This document shows, piece after piece, positions 1 through 12,216 of a stretch of DNA of 64,000 nucleotides; position 1 is the stretch's first letter, and every line of letters starts with the position of its first letter. The translations under genes were made by a program, and so were the position numbers. The stretch is taken from the NCBI GenBank assembly GCA_012295275.1, contig CM022667.1, forward strand, positions 21,332,667 to 21,396,666. The letters run 5' to 3'. The notes beneath the pieces were generated by a model. The model saw only the letters and a list, made by a program, of their open reading frames with translations. It was not told the DNA's origin and searched no databases. Source of the stretch: Chrysomallon squamiferum (taxonomy: Eukaryota > Mollusca > Gastropoda > Neomphalida > Peltospiridae).

Positions 1-113
1 CAATCATTTTGACATGTTTACATATTGCATATAATTGGTTCCAGGGTTTAATATTGTCTGGATATTATGAAAACACTGCTGATAGCTACATATGTATTTT
101 ATTTACCATATAG

Positions 114-3015
114 GTAGTTCCAGGTGAAGCTACAGAGGAAGGTGACAAGAGACACACAGTCCTGAAATCAGAAGGAGAAGATGCAGGTGAAATGTCAGAG
201 GAAGAAGTTCATGAGGACATTAAAAAATGTACTGCATTTCAGTGAAGTTATATGTCAGAACAACTATCATTGTCCGTCATTGGATTTAACTGTTTAGGAA
301 TTAAAAAATTATTATAATGGAGATGGATAGTGTAGTGTTTTAATTTATTAAAACAATAACTTATTTAATTCTGTTAAAAGTTCTGTGTAGCCAGTTAACA
401 AAAAGAAAAGAAAAAAGAGTTTGTCTTGAAATGGGCAAATGATAAAAATGTTTGTTGTAACACTTTTGTTAGAATTACATTAGTCTTTATTATTTTATTA
501 CAGCTCCTGAATTGAAAGTTATCCGTCGAGTAAATCCTCAGATCTCACTGGAACCAGATGAACCTCAGGCAGCTCGTCGTTCTCCATCACCAGCCAGAAA
601 TCCTGTCAACAGAGTTGTCCACATTCGTAACTTGGTGCGGCCTTTTACAGTCGGTCAGCTGAAAGAATTGCTGAAGAGAACAGGCAGCTTGGTGGAGGGA
701 GAGAACACTTTCTGGATTGATAAAATCAAATCTCACTGTTACTGCACAGTAAGAATTTACTTCATCACGTTTGCCATTTCCAAATATTTTTTTATTAAAA
801 TTGTTTTATTCAAAATTACTGGTAATGAATATTTGTATCTGCAGTGTCATTTTGTGCAAAGAAGATAATGAAATCTATGTTCTAAATTGTTAAATCTAAA
901 TTTAAATTTCATGAAATTTTGATTAAAATGTATTAAACTTACTGTTATTTAAAACTTCGTTTTTCTTTTTCTTTCATACAAGTTTGAAACTGATGAACAA
1001 GCAGTGGCCACAAGAAAAGCTCTTCATGGTACAAGGTGGCCTATCTCTAATCCTAAAATCCTAAGAGTTGAATATGCATCTCAGGAAGAGGTTTGTTTTT
1101 TCTTTATTTAAACAAGATTTTGAAACATATCCAATTATGAAAAAAAATTATACTGTCTAAGGTCGTATCATTTTTAATCTTGTAGTATGATTACCATGTA
1201 TTTTTTTAATTAATTTATTAGGATTATGTACCATATAATTTTATCAGAAATAATAATCTTTCAGGATTACTTTCCAGATAAAGTCAGGAATACAATAAAC
1301 ATTTTATGTTTTAACACATGTATAGTATTTGGTTGTGTTGTGTTTATATGTATCATTGAAAATGACTAATCTGTGCATTTTGTTGTATTAGCAGCAATGT
1401 TTTAATCAATAAATACTTAATGAAAGTCAGTTTGTAGTATTTGTAACCATCTGATTTAAGCCGATCTCTGGGGTTTTTTCAGTTGGAATTCCACAAAGGA
1501 CAAGAAGAGCTTAAAATGCCATCCAAGCCAGCTAAGACTGAAGTGAAAAAGAAGGAAAAAGAAGAAAAACTAGAAAAGAAAAAGAAAGAAGAAGAAAAGA
1601 AGCCGCCTATAAGAGAATGGGATAGAGATAAACTAAAAGATAGAAAAAGATCAAGGAGTCCTTCCAGAGACCGAGATTTTGATCATGACAAAAGAAGAAG
1701 AGATAGAGAAGAGGAAAGAAGCAGAGAGAAAAAAGATCGAAAACCAGCAGGTTTGTTCAGTAGTTTATTTTGTTTTAATATTTTTTATACCAAGTTTCAA
1801 TTTATTTTTTGGTCAAATAAATCACATTATTATATATGGAAATGAGTGAAAAAAATTAACAACTTTAGTGCATTTTGATCTTGAGGATAATCCAACTTTT
1901 ACTAATAAAATACTGTAATCTGTTTTGTTTACACTGAATTTAATTTTCATTAGAGCAGGATAGCACTTAATCTCTATGAAAAAAATTTAACATTGCTTTT
2001 TTTTGTTGATAGAAAATTACTAAACTTTTGGTTTTTAAAATGATATTGTTTAACAATTTTCTTTCATTGTTTACATGTTGCTTTTTCTCTTACAGAACCA
2101 AAACCTGTTGAAGAAGCCCCAGCTAAACTGCTTGATGATCTTTTAAGAAAACCAGAGCAACTCCCTGCATATATTGGTTGCCCCTCACCAACGAACAGGC
2201 AAGTCATTTCTGTTTGAGGAGATTAAGATATAGCCTTGCCAACTCTCTGTTAGAAAACATTTTATAATAAAGTTTGTCAGTTTTTAGTTACTCCTAATGC
2301 ACAAGTACCTATTGTCATTTAATTTATATCAGTAATTTTATATGTTATTAGGCTGAGCAGAGACAAAAAGATAAAAAGAAGTTACTAGAAGAACGAGAAT
2401 TGCGAAGAAAGCAGATGACACGTGAAGATGGTGATAGAAGAGAGAGAGATAAAGTATGATTTCATATTTAAAGTTTTTTGTCTTAGAACAGCATTGAAAA
2501 AAAAAACTTGCATCTTACATTAGGTTATACGAGAAATTTGTTTTTATCATGTAATTATCTGTTTGCAAAGAATGGAAATAATTTTACCAGATAATATTTA
2601 TCATTTTGAACTGGAACACATTCATTCCAATTAGTCACAGGTTATTTATTTTTATCAAAAACCGTATCAGATGTTTGTCCTTTTAAACAGTTATTCTATA
2701 GCGACTTATCTACAGTTGTGCTTTTAGGCATTGTTTTAACCATTGTTTATAAAACAGTGTGAAAACAATACTTTGTTTATACATATATGTAATTTATATA
2801 TTTATTAGGATCATATCCCATTGGGACATGAGAGGGAGAGGGAGAGGGATAGGGAAAGACACAGTGGAGGAGATACCTGGGATTCGCGAGATAGCAGAGA
2901 AAGGAAGGATCGAATTCGAAGTGACAGAGACAGAAGACCAGTGACAAGAGGTGATGATTATCGAAGTCATTCTCGTTCAGATAGACGAGATAGTCGTAGT
3001 AGACGAAGACGATAA
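114..3015 (+). CDS. ACIN1: Acinus (apoptotic chromatin condensation inducer), 3' part, seven exons visible
   Basis: Seven exons fit by phase and splice sites: 114-228, 504-748, 983-1090, 1483-1750, 2096-2198, 2352-2453 and 2809-3015 (TAA at 3013-3015). The first codes an acidic stretch. The second and third form the RRM-like fold (from [19 protein letters not shown] to [13 protein letters not shown]). The fourth is Lys/Glu then Arg/Ser rich. The fifth carries the RNPS1-SAP18-binding motif (LLDDL, then [18 protein letters not shown]), and the last two are RE/RD/RS-rich up to SRSRRRR. In known animals Acinus is a nuclear exon-junction-complex partner that builds ASAP with RNPS1 and SAP18. The N-terminal part (SAP domain in relatives) lies left of the window. 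Two oddities: the fifth exon needs a one-base frame correction near 2141-2150, and its donor is GC (2199-2200), giving a GC-AG intron. Identity is firm; exon edges are by eye. Confidence 0.93.
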
Positions 3016-3581
3016 TGAAACCTACAGCTGTACATATTGTTTATTAAGAGTGAATGATGTGTGTGATAATGAGAAATGTCTGGAGACATTTCTATTCATT
3101 GCATTGGATTTTAATTAGGTGAATGATGAGCACAAAATAATAAATAACAAAGAAATTTTATTTTGATTCAGTGAAATTTTTAAACCTTTAATAGTGCAGT
3201 TAATAACTGTTCCATATGAAATAAAGACAATTAAAAATATGACTGCGTCTTTAAGAATGCATTTGACATTATGTCATCGTCTTTAATTAAGTATATCAAA
3301 TTAATATTTATAAAAATAAATGGAGCATTAAAACGGCACATATTGGATATGAGAAAAAAAATGTTCATTTGTGCCATCCAATTCAGAAGTTTATTTTTTT
3401 TTGTTCATATTTTGTTTCATTTAAAGTCTTTTCCACATTTCATTTCTCTGATTGGGTAATTCATAAAATCATTTTCACCTGAATGTGCAACTGTTACTCT
3501 CATCCATTTGTTTTTAATTTATGTACATAGAATTCTTAAATCATGGTTTTTATAAATGCTCATAGTTCTGTGTAATGTTGT

Positions 3582-3600
3582 CTTCTGAATAAAATATTGT
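3582..3600 (+). promoter_or_regulatory. likely poly(A) signal of ACIN1
   Basis: An AATAAA lies in the 3' flank about 570 nt past the ACIN1 stop, followed by T/GT-rich sequence. An earlier AATAAA occurs near 3222, so two alternative 3' ends are possible. Confidence 0.5.
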
Positions 3601-4320
3601 GATACGTTTTAAAGTGTTTGTTTTTTTATTAACCCATTTATGACAGATGGTTTTTATGTGGAAACTTGATCAGGTGTTTGTCTTCGATTTATAATGCACA
3701 TTTTGCAGTTGTGAAAAGCAGTTCATAAGATGAAATTAGCCCATCCCAAAATTAATGAGTTAGTTTGTTTTGTTTTTAAACGTGTGAGAGTGCAAATAAA
3801 AACATTAATTTTTTCCCCAGTAAATACAGTTGAGAATTAGTACTGCATCTCAAAACATTTCCAATCCCATTAAATGGTTACGAACTGCATATAAAACAAC
3901 CTACCGAAAAGGGGAGGAAAATGCATGTAGAAGATTGTGGTGTTCAAAGGATAAATGTTTGAAATTTTCTTCCGAATACAGACAGCCAGAGGGTAGTAGT
4001 AGAATCTTAATAAATATGATAAATGGTGGGCACTATTAACTACTGAGCTGATGATGTGATCGTTATTATTACTATTGTTTTTTAACATTTTAATCTTCAA
4101 GTAACGAGATATTACTGCAGATAAATTATCCATCCACAGGGATGCTACTAATTTAGTTTTTTCCTCCTGAATAGTCTTCATTATTTCTAATGAAATATTT
4201 TGTATATAAGGAACAAGTTATCCAACCTACTCAAAAAATGATTTCCTTTGTCATGTGATATTATAAATTTAAATTTCATGCTATTTAAATAATGATACAT
4301 CTAAGAAAAACATTTTATAT

Positions 4321-4326
4321 TTTATT
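4321..4326 (-). promoter_or_regulatory. likely poly(A) signal of DHODH
   Basis: AATAAA on the minus strand about 75 nt past the DHODH stop. A second AATAAA overlaps the stop codon itself (4404-4399) but is too close to be the main one. Confidence 0.5.
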
Positions 4327-4400
4327 ACAAAAATTGTTGAAAAAGTTATCAGTATTTGTATATACAAGAAATGTTAGTAGTCTGTATTTTCCTGCAGTTT

Positions 4401-7400
4401 TTATTTTGTTTTGTGATCAGCACCAACTGCTTCAATTATGCTCGAGTATCCTTCGTTTCTGGGAAGAAAAAAAAAGAAAAGAGTTGTAATGTTAAAATTT
4501 TAAAACTTTGCATAGCTGCTATCTAAAACTTTATCTTGCTTCCAATTTTTAAGTTAAACTTTCAACATTGTGTCTACTGCATGCAATTTGAAATGGTAAG
4601 AGTTAAATGTTTCAGAAATCGAAAACTTATACATTTTTAAAATATGTTTTGTCGAACTTCCTATTCCTCTATAATTACAATTTGTTTTTGTTTTAAGATT
4701 CAAATTTGAAACTATGTGTAGAACATTAAAAAAAAAAAATTTATGTTACTGCAAAATCTTACTGAATGGAAAAAAGAACATACTGTAAAATACTATTAAG
4801 TTCTCTCTTGATCTTTTTAACTACTGGTGGCCCTTTGTACACCAGTGCTGTGTAAATCTGTACCAGGGAGGCACCTGCTTTTATTTTGTCAAAGGCATCT
4901 TGCCCAGAACTGATACCACCCACTCCAATTATAGGAACCATTCCTGAACAAAACAATAGCATACAAATATATTAGTTAAATTAGAATATGACTAAACTAT
5001 TGTGTTAGTTATTCACACCCAAGCTTTCTTACTTCGACATTATATAAACAGACACATTTATGAAGAATATATATATCTTAATTTGTGAAATAAATAGAAA
5101 CCATTATTTATATCGTACTCAAATTTAGTTTTGATTTCTACAGCAAAAATAAAATTATTGAAAGTTTCTCTCCAGTTAATGTATATTAAAACATGTTATT
5201 CACCTCCAGTGAGTCTGTACATATCTCTAATTGTACTGGTTGCTAGGTTACGCAAGGGTTCTCCACTCAAACCCCCAGACTCCATCTTGTGGCTGCTTTG
5301 TAATGAGGCTGGTCTAGTTGTTGTTGTGTTGGTTACTATGAGTCCATCTATACCACCCTTAAAAAATTACAATTTTAATCATAAATTATCTATACTGCTG
5401 TTTTATATGAAAGTCTGAATGTTTGTCACTTTATTATAGTCAATTTAAATTGTTATTTACAAATAATTATTTAATTGTAGTATAGTATGTACTAATGTAA
5501 CAATAAAGTTTGAATACTGTACACTTTGTAAATAAATTCGGTAATTAAAATGAGGAATGTATAATTTGCTTTTGACTGATTAAAAAAATGAGTGAAGTTG
5601 ACAGGATTTAGGTTTTGTGCAAACAACATACAAGCAAACTTTCATTTCTTGATTTACATTTTCTCTTAAGACTGCTGCAATGTCCTTCTTCTCCTGTTCT
5701 GAGAGATCTGGAGATATTTTCACTAATAGCGGTGGTTTTGGGTTACAGAGCAAGTTGTCTCTTTCCTTCACAACCTGAAACAGTATTACCTAAATGTTAA
5801 CCTCATTCCTTAAACAAACAACACAATTAATATTTGCTCAAACGCTTTTTTTCTCTATTTAATGGTTTTTAATTTACAATGCCAAGGATTTTTTTTCATT
5901 TTTAATATGTGTACACGCACACATTTTAAGTCGAAACTGGTCTAATGATCACCTGGCTATAAGTCACCATAAACACCCCCAAAAGCATTTCCTTCTTTAA
6001 ATGGCCTGTACATAAGAGTCAGTCGCCACTACTGAACCTTCTATAATGGTCATAGCATTTCAGAATGTGCAAATGCCACAGTTTTAAGCCATTAGTAATT
6101 GAAAAACAAACATACATTCAATGACATGATATTACAGTGTAATTCAACTAGGTCAAAGCTGCTGCATTAAAGCAGTTAAGAGTATTTAAGTGTTGAGCTC
6201 AGACTGGTTGTTACAAATGCAATTTTTTATTGTTGTTATTGAATTATGTGATTACAATACGCTAATTATGAGAGTAGACTACTAAATAATTAATCTCTAC
6301 TGCTGAATTAGCAATGACATGAAATAAAATCTTAGCAAACTGTCTTCTCAAAGTTAGTATTTCCTGAATTTTTATGCAAATTTCCAATGACAATTCTTCA
6401 ATGGAAATTCTCTTATAAAATAAAAAATTATTTCTCACAAAAATGTGTACTTTTCAATGTCATTTGTAATATAAAAAAAAGGCTTTCATGACGTCCTGTA
6501 GGTGGCCACTGTAGACAAGTTTGTCTGTATGTATTACTTTAGGTTTTTTTAGTATTATTTTTTTTTTATATATATATAAATCTATTAGAAGTTTAAAATT
6601 CCTTTATTATTTATTTGTTTATTTATTGTCTGCTTTACCTCATCTAACAATTTCTCTAATTCCTTTCTTCTTTGCATGTTCTGCAGATCAGGTGTGTTTG
6701 GACTGGAAATATTAATAACAAGATAGTCTGCAATTTTGCCAAATCGTTTTACACCTTTGACATAATCATCTACAGGATATGAAGACAGTTTGTTCCTTCC
6801 CAGATTAATTCCCACAATTCCTTGTTCTGCAAAATATTAATGGAACTTAAAACCAAACTTAAATCAAAATGAAATGTTACAATAAAAATCTAGTATTACT
6901 ATGACAGATTTTTTTTTTAAAAGTTTGTTACTTCCAAAATTTATTTCTTCAAAGAATTTTTGTTCTACATTGAACATGTCATCATTAAACTTTCATCTAA
7001 ATGGTTTCAGTGGGTACAAATCTTTGAACATGGTAACAAAAAAATTATTGTTTTTCTGGCAGCTAACAAAGTAAATATTTGTCAGTATAATAACTAAATT
7101 AACAACTAAAATTATTCAACTGTTAACTTATGTTGTGGACGTAAGATGTTGAAAGTCTGCCAGGTTTCAAACATTAACCTGTTTAGACTTCAGCATGTAA
7201 TAATTTGTAAGCAACAAAAAGTGACTTCAGTATGGAATATTCATTCAACCAATCAGCTTAGCAAACAAAACTTGGCAATTAAATTATTAATTAACTTGTA
7301 GAATTAAATTTTCCTTTATGTGAGCTAAGCATTTAATGTTTTATCATTTTTACTTTTTCCTAATTATTTGTAGTTTACAACAGTTTCTGTCTCTATCACT

Positions 7401-7826
7401 TATTTACTTTGTTTATCTTGTTAATAAGACAACTGCAGTTATTACTACAGGGTAATCAAGCACTATTATGATTACTCGTGTTTTTATTTCACTTGCAAGA
7501 AACTGAAAATGAAATGTTTTTCTGAACGTCAGAAAACAAGGACTAAACTTTCTAGACAGATGATATATTGCCTCAAAGTCAAAAATACCTTTTTCCCTAA
7601 TTTTAATATTTGGTGGATCAGTTTCAGTCCATAAATTAATATTTAACATATTTCTTTGTTCTTCCAGTCTAGGTAATTTTATATCTATAAAGAAAATTAA
7701 AAAATAAAACAGATCTAATAAGAATATTATATGCCTGTATAATTCAAATTTCTGTACATTTATAGTAATTTACTGGTTATACAAAAAAATATTCTTATGT
7801 AGCAGTGGATAAAATACAATTCTAAG

Positions 7827-7862
<36 letters not shown>

Positions 7863-9134
7863 AAAAACCAAAGAGAATCTTGATACTTACAGAAATAAAA
7901 GAAGAAAAAGAACTTCATGAAGAATTAACAGCTTTTTACATAAGCAGATTCTCAGAAATGATAATTCATTTGCTGAATAATGAAATACTGAAAGTTTTAA
8001 AATTATACTTAATCTGAATGTATAAATTACCATCAATTCTAGGTTCTTCTTCTCTGTGTCGAAGTTTCTTATATACAGCTTCATGTCCTTCACTGTTGAA
8101 ACCATATCTAAAAACAAAATCTCTCGTAAACATTTAAATTAATAAAATATATCTATGTTAAGTAGCTTAGTGCTTGTATAATGTGCTGATACTGGTATCA
8201 AACTGTTCTTCATCTTGAATATTCTCAAACCTTATATAAAACATTATTCTAACCCAAATGGTATTTAAAATATTTTCAAAAAACCAGTGAAAGAGTAATT
8301 GGTGTTCCTGCAAAATAGAGTAGTTGATACCATTACAATAAATAAAACAAAAGGTCACTTCTCTCCACAATGGGTGATGTACCTGTTTATAACAGCTTTG
8401 TCTTCAGTGAGTCGGAACACTCGTGGCTGAGGATTGCCTGGTTGTGCTACTGGAGTGATACTTCCAACTTCAACAAAACCAAATCCTAGAGACAGCAAAC
8501 CATCAACTGCATCAGCATCTTTGTCAAATCCAGCTGCCAGACCAACTGGATTGCTAAATTGCATGCCCAGCACTTTTATTTTCTGGATTTTGTTTGTTAT
8601 TATTTTTTAAATAATAATTGGAAGAAAAAGAAAAGGAGATTAATAATATAGAAGGAAAAACAGAAAACAAAGTTGTTCAATAATTAAAGGAGTTAATGAA
8701 AAATGTGAATATTAGTATTAATACTCTTGATGGAAACAAGTTTTATACAAGCTTAATGCTATGAAAGATTACAGGAATTTTTATTTACAATCTGCACGTA
8801 AAAATATATCTGCAACGTTAGAAGAATGCATTCTTTCTAATTTCTTTACTTGTAATTTAACTGTAAAATGTTAGGATGAATAACACTTTAAAATTCATGT
8901 CTCAGTCATGTATCAACTTACAAGATTAGGAGGATCAACATATTTTTGACGAGGAAGAATTTTATACTTGGCCATCTTTACAGCAAATCTGTGTGCTTTT
9001 TCAGCATCAAAGATACGCATTAGTAGAGGCATCACTTCATTCTCATAAAATTTTTCATTTCCTTGATAAATTGACAGTCCAAAGAATGTCAAAGTTCCTC
9101 CACCACACACGAACAGAGACTTCTTTACTTTGTC
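4401..9134 (-). CDS. DHODH: dihydroorotate dehydrogenase (quinone), class 2, mitochondrial
   Basis: Nine coding exons on the minus strand, phases all consistent: 9134-8922, 8582-8383, 8107-8031, 7684-7589, 6826-6639, 5774-5658, 5357-5204, 4943-4784 and 4458-4401 (TAA at 4403-4401). They code about 420 residues; a short first exon with the ATG lies further right. The first listed exon has the membrane segment typical of class 2 enzymes ([16 protein letters not shown]). Then come [12 protein letters not shown] (FMN loop), the GSITP strand, [16 protein letters not shown] (catalytic Ser in class 2 relatives), [29 protein letters not shown], and the FMN-phosphate motif [10 protein letters not shown] with [11 protein letters not shown]. 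The family oxidises dihydroorotate to orotate at the inner mitochondrial membrane, passing electrons to ubiquinone (fourth step of UMP synthesis). The 96-nt exon 7684-7589 is extra relative to human DHODH. The gene converges on ACIN1. Confidence 0.95.
7827..7860. repeat. poly(A) tract in DHODH intron
   Basis: About 34 consecutive A on the plus strand, inside the intron between the 8107-8031 and 7684-7589 exons. No retrotransposed body was recognised beside it. Confidence 0.9.
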
Positions 9135-10085
9135 CTAAAAATAGTTTAAATTAATATCTTTAATACCCGTTTTATGTTTGTACAATGAGTTATAACAGTG
9201 TTATGTTTACATGTTTTCCTGAGGCCAGTAAGATGCCTGAGTTTCATTTATGTAAAACATTTGTAGCAGTTCACAGACTTTTTCACAAATAATTGAAGAA
9301 ACTGAAAAAAACGAAAGAACAATGTTTCTTGTATAGTGAAACTACTCTAACTATAATTCCATTACTACTGAACTATTTCCTGGTCCAGTGTTGTAAATTG
9401 CACATAATCTCTGAGATTAATATCTGAAGCTCAGAAACTATTTGTCTAAATTTCAATTATTCAATTCCAGACTATTAATTTAATGCAAATTCTGAAGTCT
9501 GAATAATAAAGGATGCTTTGAGTTGTTAGCTGTCTTGGCTCAGTGAGTCTTACCTATCAAAGCCAAAACCTACTGACATTATGTGTTAGTATGATGTTTC
9601 AACTTAATAAGTTTGCACGTTTAAATGTATTTTGCTTTTTTAACATAATTAAAATTTTATAACTGACAGAAGAAAGTCCATTAAAAACAAATAAGAAAAC
9701 GTAATAATTATATTATATCAAAACAGAGAAAAAGCTACATAATGATAATGCCGTGATAATGGTATTCTGCATTAATATTAAAATATTTAATGTTTATTGC
9801 TGATTCTTAACTAAGTAATTATTTTGAATTTAGTCTTCTTGTTTCTGTTTTATTTTCATTTTAAGTAAGAATCATATATATATATATATATATATATATT
9901 TCGATATAGAGAATTTCTATAACAATATCAATATGAATATGAATATGAATATAAAACAACAAGATGTACAAATGTACAGTACTGGTTTAACCTCCCGTCC
10001 TATTTATCATTTGTACAAACCAAATAATTTAACAACAAGGACTGGTAAGTGTATAATAATAAATGTATTATAAATTTTAAACTAC

Positions 10086-10118
10086 CCAAAAGACACCAGG
10101 CCGTTTTACATTTTGCAT
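10086..10118 (-). CDS. DHODH: candidate first coding exon of DHODH
   Basis: An ATG at 10118-10116 opens 11 codons (MQNVKRPGVFW) that end at a possible donor TTTTGG/GTAGTT in phase 0, as required by the acceptor at 9135. The short basic start resembles the brief targeting leader of human DHODH. The donor is not strong and other upstream ATGs were not excluded, so this is a tentative choice. A CpG-bearing stretch at about 10,120-10,330 could be the promoter. Confidence 0.3.
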
Positions 10119-10334
10119 TGTTATGACTTTCCGCTGTCTTGTCGCTTGCCTTCGAGTTATCCAATTTTATTCATGAGTTATCTGTCCTTTTTCGGAAGTT
10201 TACCGTAGACCTCGATGCTTGATATGAAATAAATGGCCGGTGTCGCGATTATTACCGATGTAAACAAAAGCATGTGGAGAATATTTGCTACTGTAGTAAT
10301 TTTTCCTGCTTCTAGTTACTCCGTCGCACTAGTT

Positions 10335-10385
10335 TTATTAATTAATTAATTAATTAATTAATTAATTAATTAATTTATTTATTTA

Positions 10386-10451
<66 letters not shown>
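10335..10451. repeat. ATTA / ATT microsatellite
   Basis: About ten ATTA units pass through a TTTA and T run into about twenty ATT units. Confidence 0.95.
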
Positions 10452-11846
10452 TGTATGACCCCTTTTTTATTTTTTGGTATTGACCAATAATCAACAACAA
10501 CAATTAAAGTAGCATGGGCCAATGATTTAAAAAAAAAATATATAAGAATAGGAAACTCATTGTTTGCATAGTACATGTTTTAGAAGTTGAAGTCTTTTTG
10601 TTTTAACGAAACAGAGTGAAAATTAAATGTTTAATAACTTTTTTTTTTTTTTTATAAGGCCGGTTGACGGACCTTTCATTTCATTTTTTTGTTTTTTGTT
10701 TTGTTTTAGTTTTGTTGTAAAACTGATTCAAGTGTTATAATGAATGTATCAAGGCAATGATGCAAATAACACGTGATCGATTTGCTTTTTACAGGTAAAT
10801 ATGACCTCTAACGCATTGAAAATGGAAATAAATATATATGAAAAAGAATTGTAATGGTTTCAAGTATTGTTTTACAACTACGTACTCAGAACTGTCAGCT
10901 TTGGAGTTTTTAACAGAGTGACGTGTCCACTTTATGGTACCAAATGAGAATAGTCAATCTTCATATTCAAGCACCAGTGCCTGTGAAAATTATTTATTTT
11001 ATTTTATTTCATTATTATTATGGGAGGCTGGCGACGTCATCTGAAAAAACGTGTACGAGATGGTATGACGTCAAAGTTTCCAAATAAAAACAAAACAAAA
11101 AGGTTTCGACCATTGCAGCAATTTCTACTCAATAATAGGCATCAATATATACGAGGCATTGATTAAATGACATATTTCCCAAAATTACTTTTAATAATCT
11201 ATGTAGAATTCATTGCATTATGAAGGCATACGTATTTAAGTTTGTAAATACCAATCGGCGTTCGACGCTGTCATCTTGGATTTCGATATGACGTTTCCGT
11301 GAGCTCACGGAAATCTTTAAGCTTGCAAATTATTTTGCGTCCATTTTTCAGAACTTTTTTATGATTTACACTGATAATGGTAAGGATGGTTGTTCACATT
11401 ACCAAACCATGATTCACGCGCCTTTTCTAACTACTTTTTCAACTTAATCAAACTTTTCAAACTGGATTATTTTTGAGTAAATGTGTGCATAATAAACTGA
11501 AATTATAATCTGGAATAAGGTTAAAGTATTAACGTTTGTAGTTGTCAGCAGAAAAGAACATTTAGGGGTTGTTTGTACCCATTAAATCGGCGAAATGTCT
11601 TGAGGCTTTTTTCCGTGACGTAATTTGTACCGTTACGAGTTATCGTTCCTGTTGGTCCATGCTAATTAAAGGATTATATATATTTTCTCTAATGTAGTTA
11701 GATAATTTTAAATGTTGTTTTTTAAATATTAAATATAAATAACCCTAAGTCATTGGTGACTCTGCTGTCTTTATCGAATCAGCGAAATATAACTTTAAAC
11801 GCCAGCAAATTACATGATATAAAATAAATAAATAAAAGTATTCATT

Positions 11847-11881
<35 letters not shown>

Positions 11882-12216
11882 TATTATTATATGTGGCCGG
11901 ATACATAAAGCACCTCACACAAAAACTACACAAGTTCGATCTCGATTATATCTTTAATTCCTCTTGGTGAATTTACCACATGACCGACAATTATAGATGA
12001 TAATATCGTAATTACATTGCAGAGAACTAGCCCAAATGTCTTATTCCCTTGCCAGATATTCTCCATTTTTTTCTTAAACGCTCTGTCACCCCAGTGAGAC
12101 AAATAACGTCCCACGCCCCTGACGAGCACTGGCAGACCATTACTGTCCTGGGTTCCTTAAGATAGCACTAGTGACAGGTTTTTACCATATATTAATGTCC
12201 GACGTGTCTTGGAGGA

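Larger units (their letters stand above)
9135..12216. other. upstream flank of DHODH; intergenic, A+T-rich
   Basis: Holds the presumed DHODH first intron and promoter, a TA run (9876-9899), ATTA then ATT microsatellites (10,335-10,451), and a CAT/ATC run (11,844-11,881). TGACGTCA-like motifs occur near 11,035 and 11,066. No convincing gene is seen between about 10,450 and 12,216. Confidence 0.6.
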
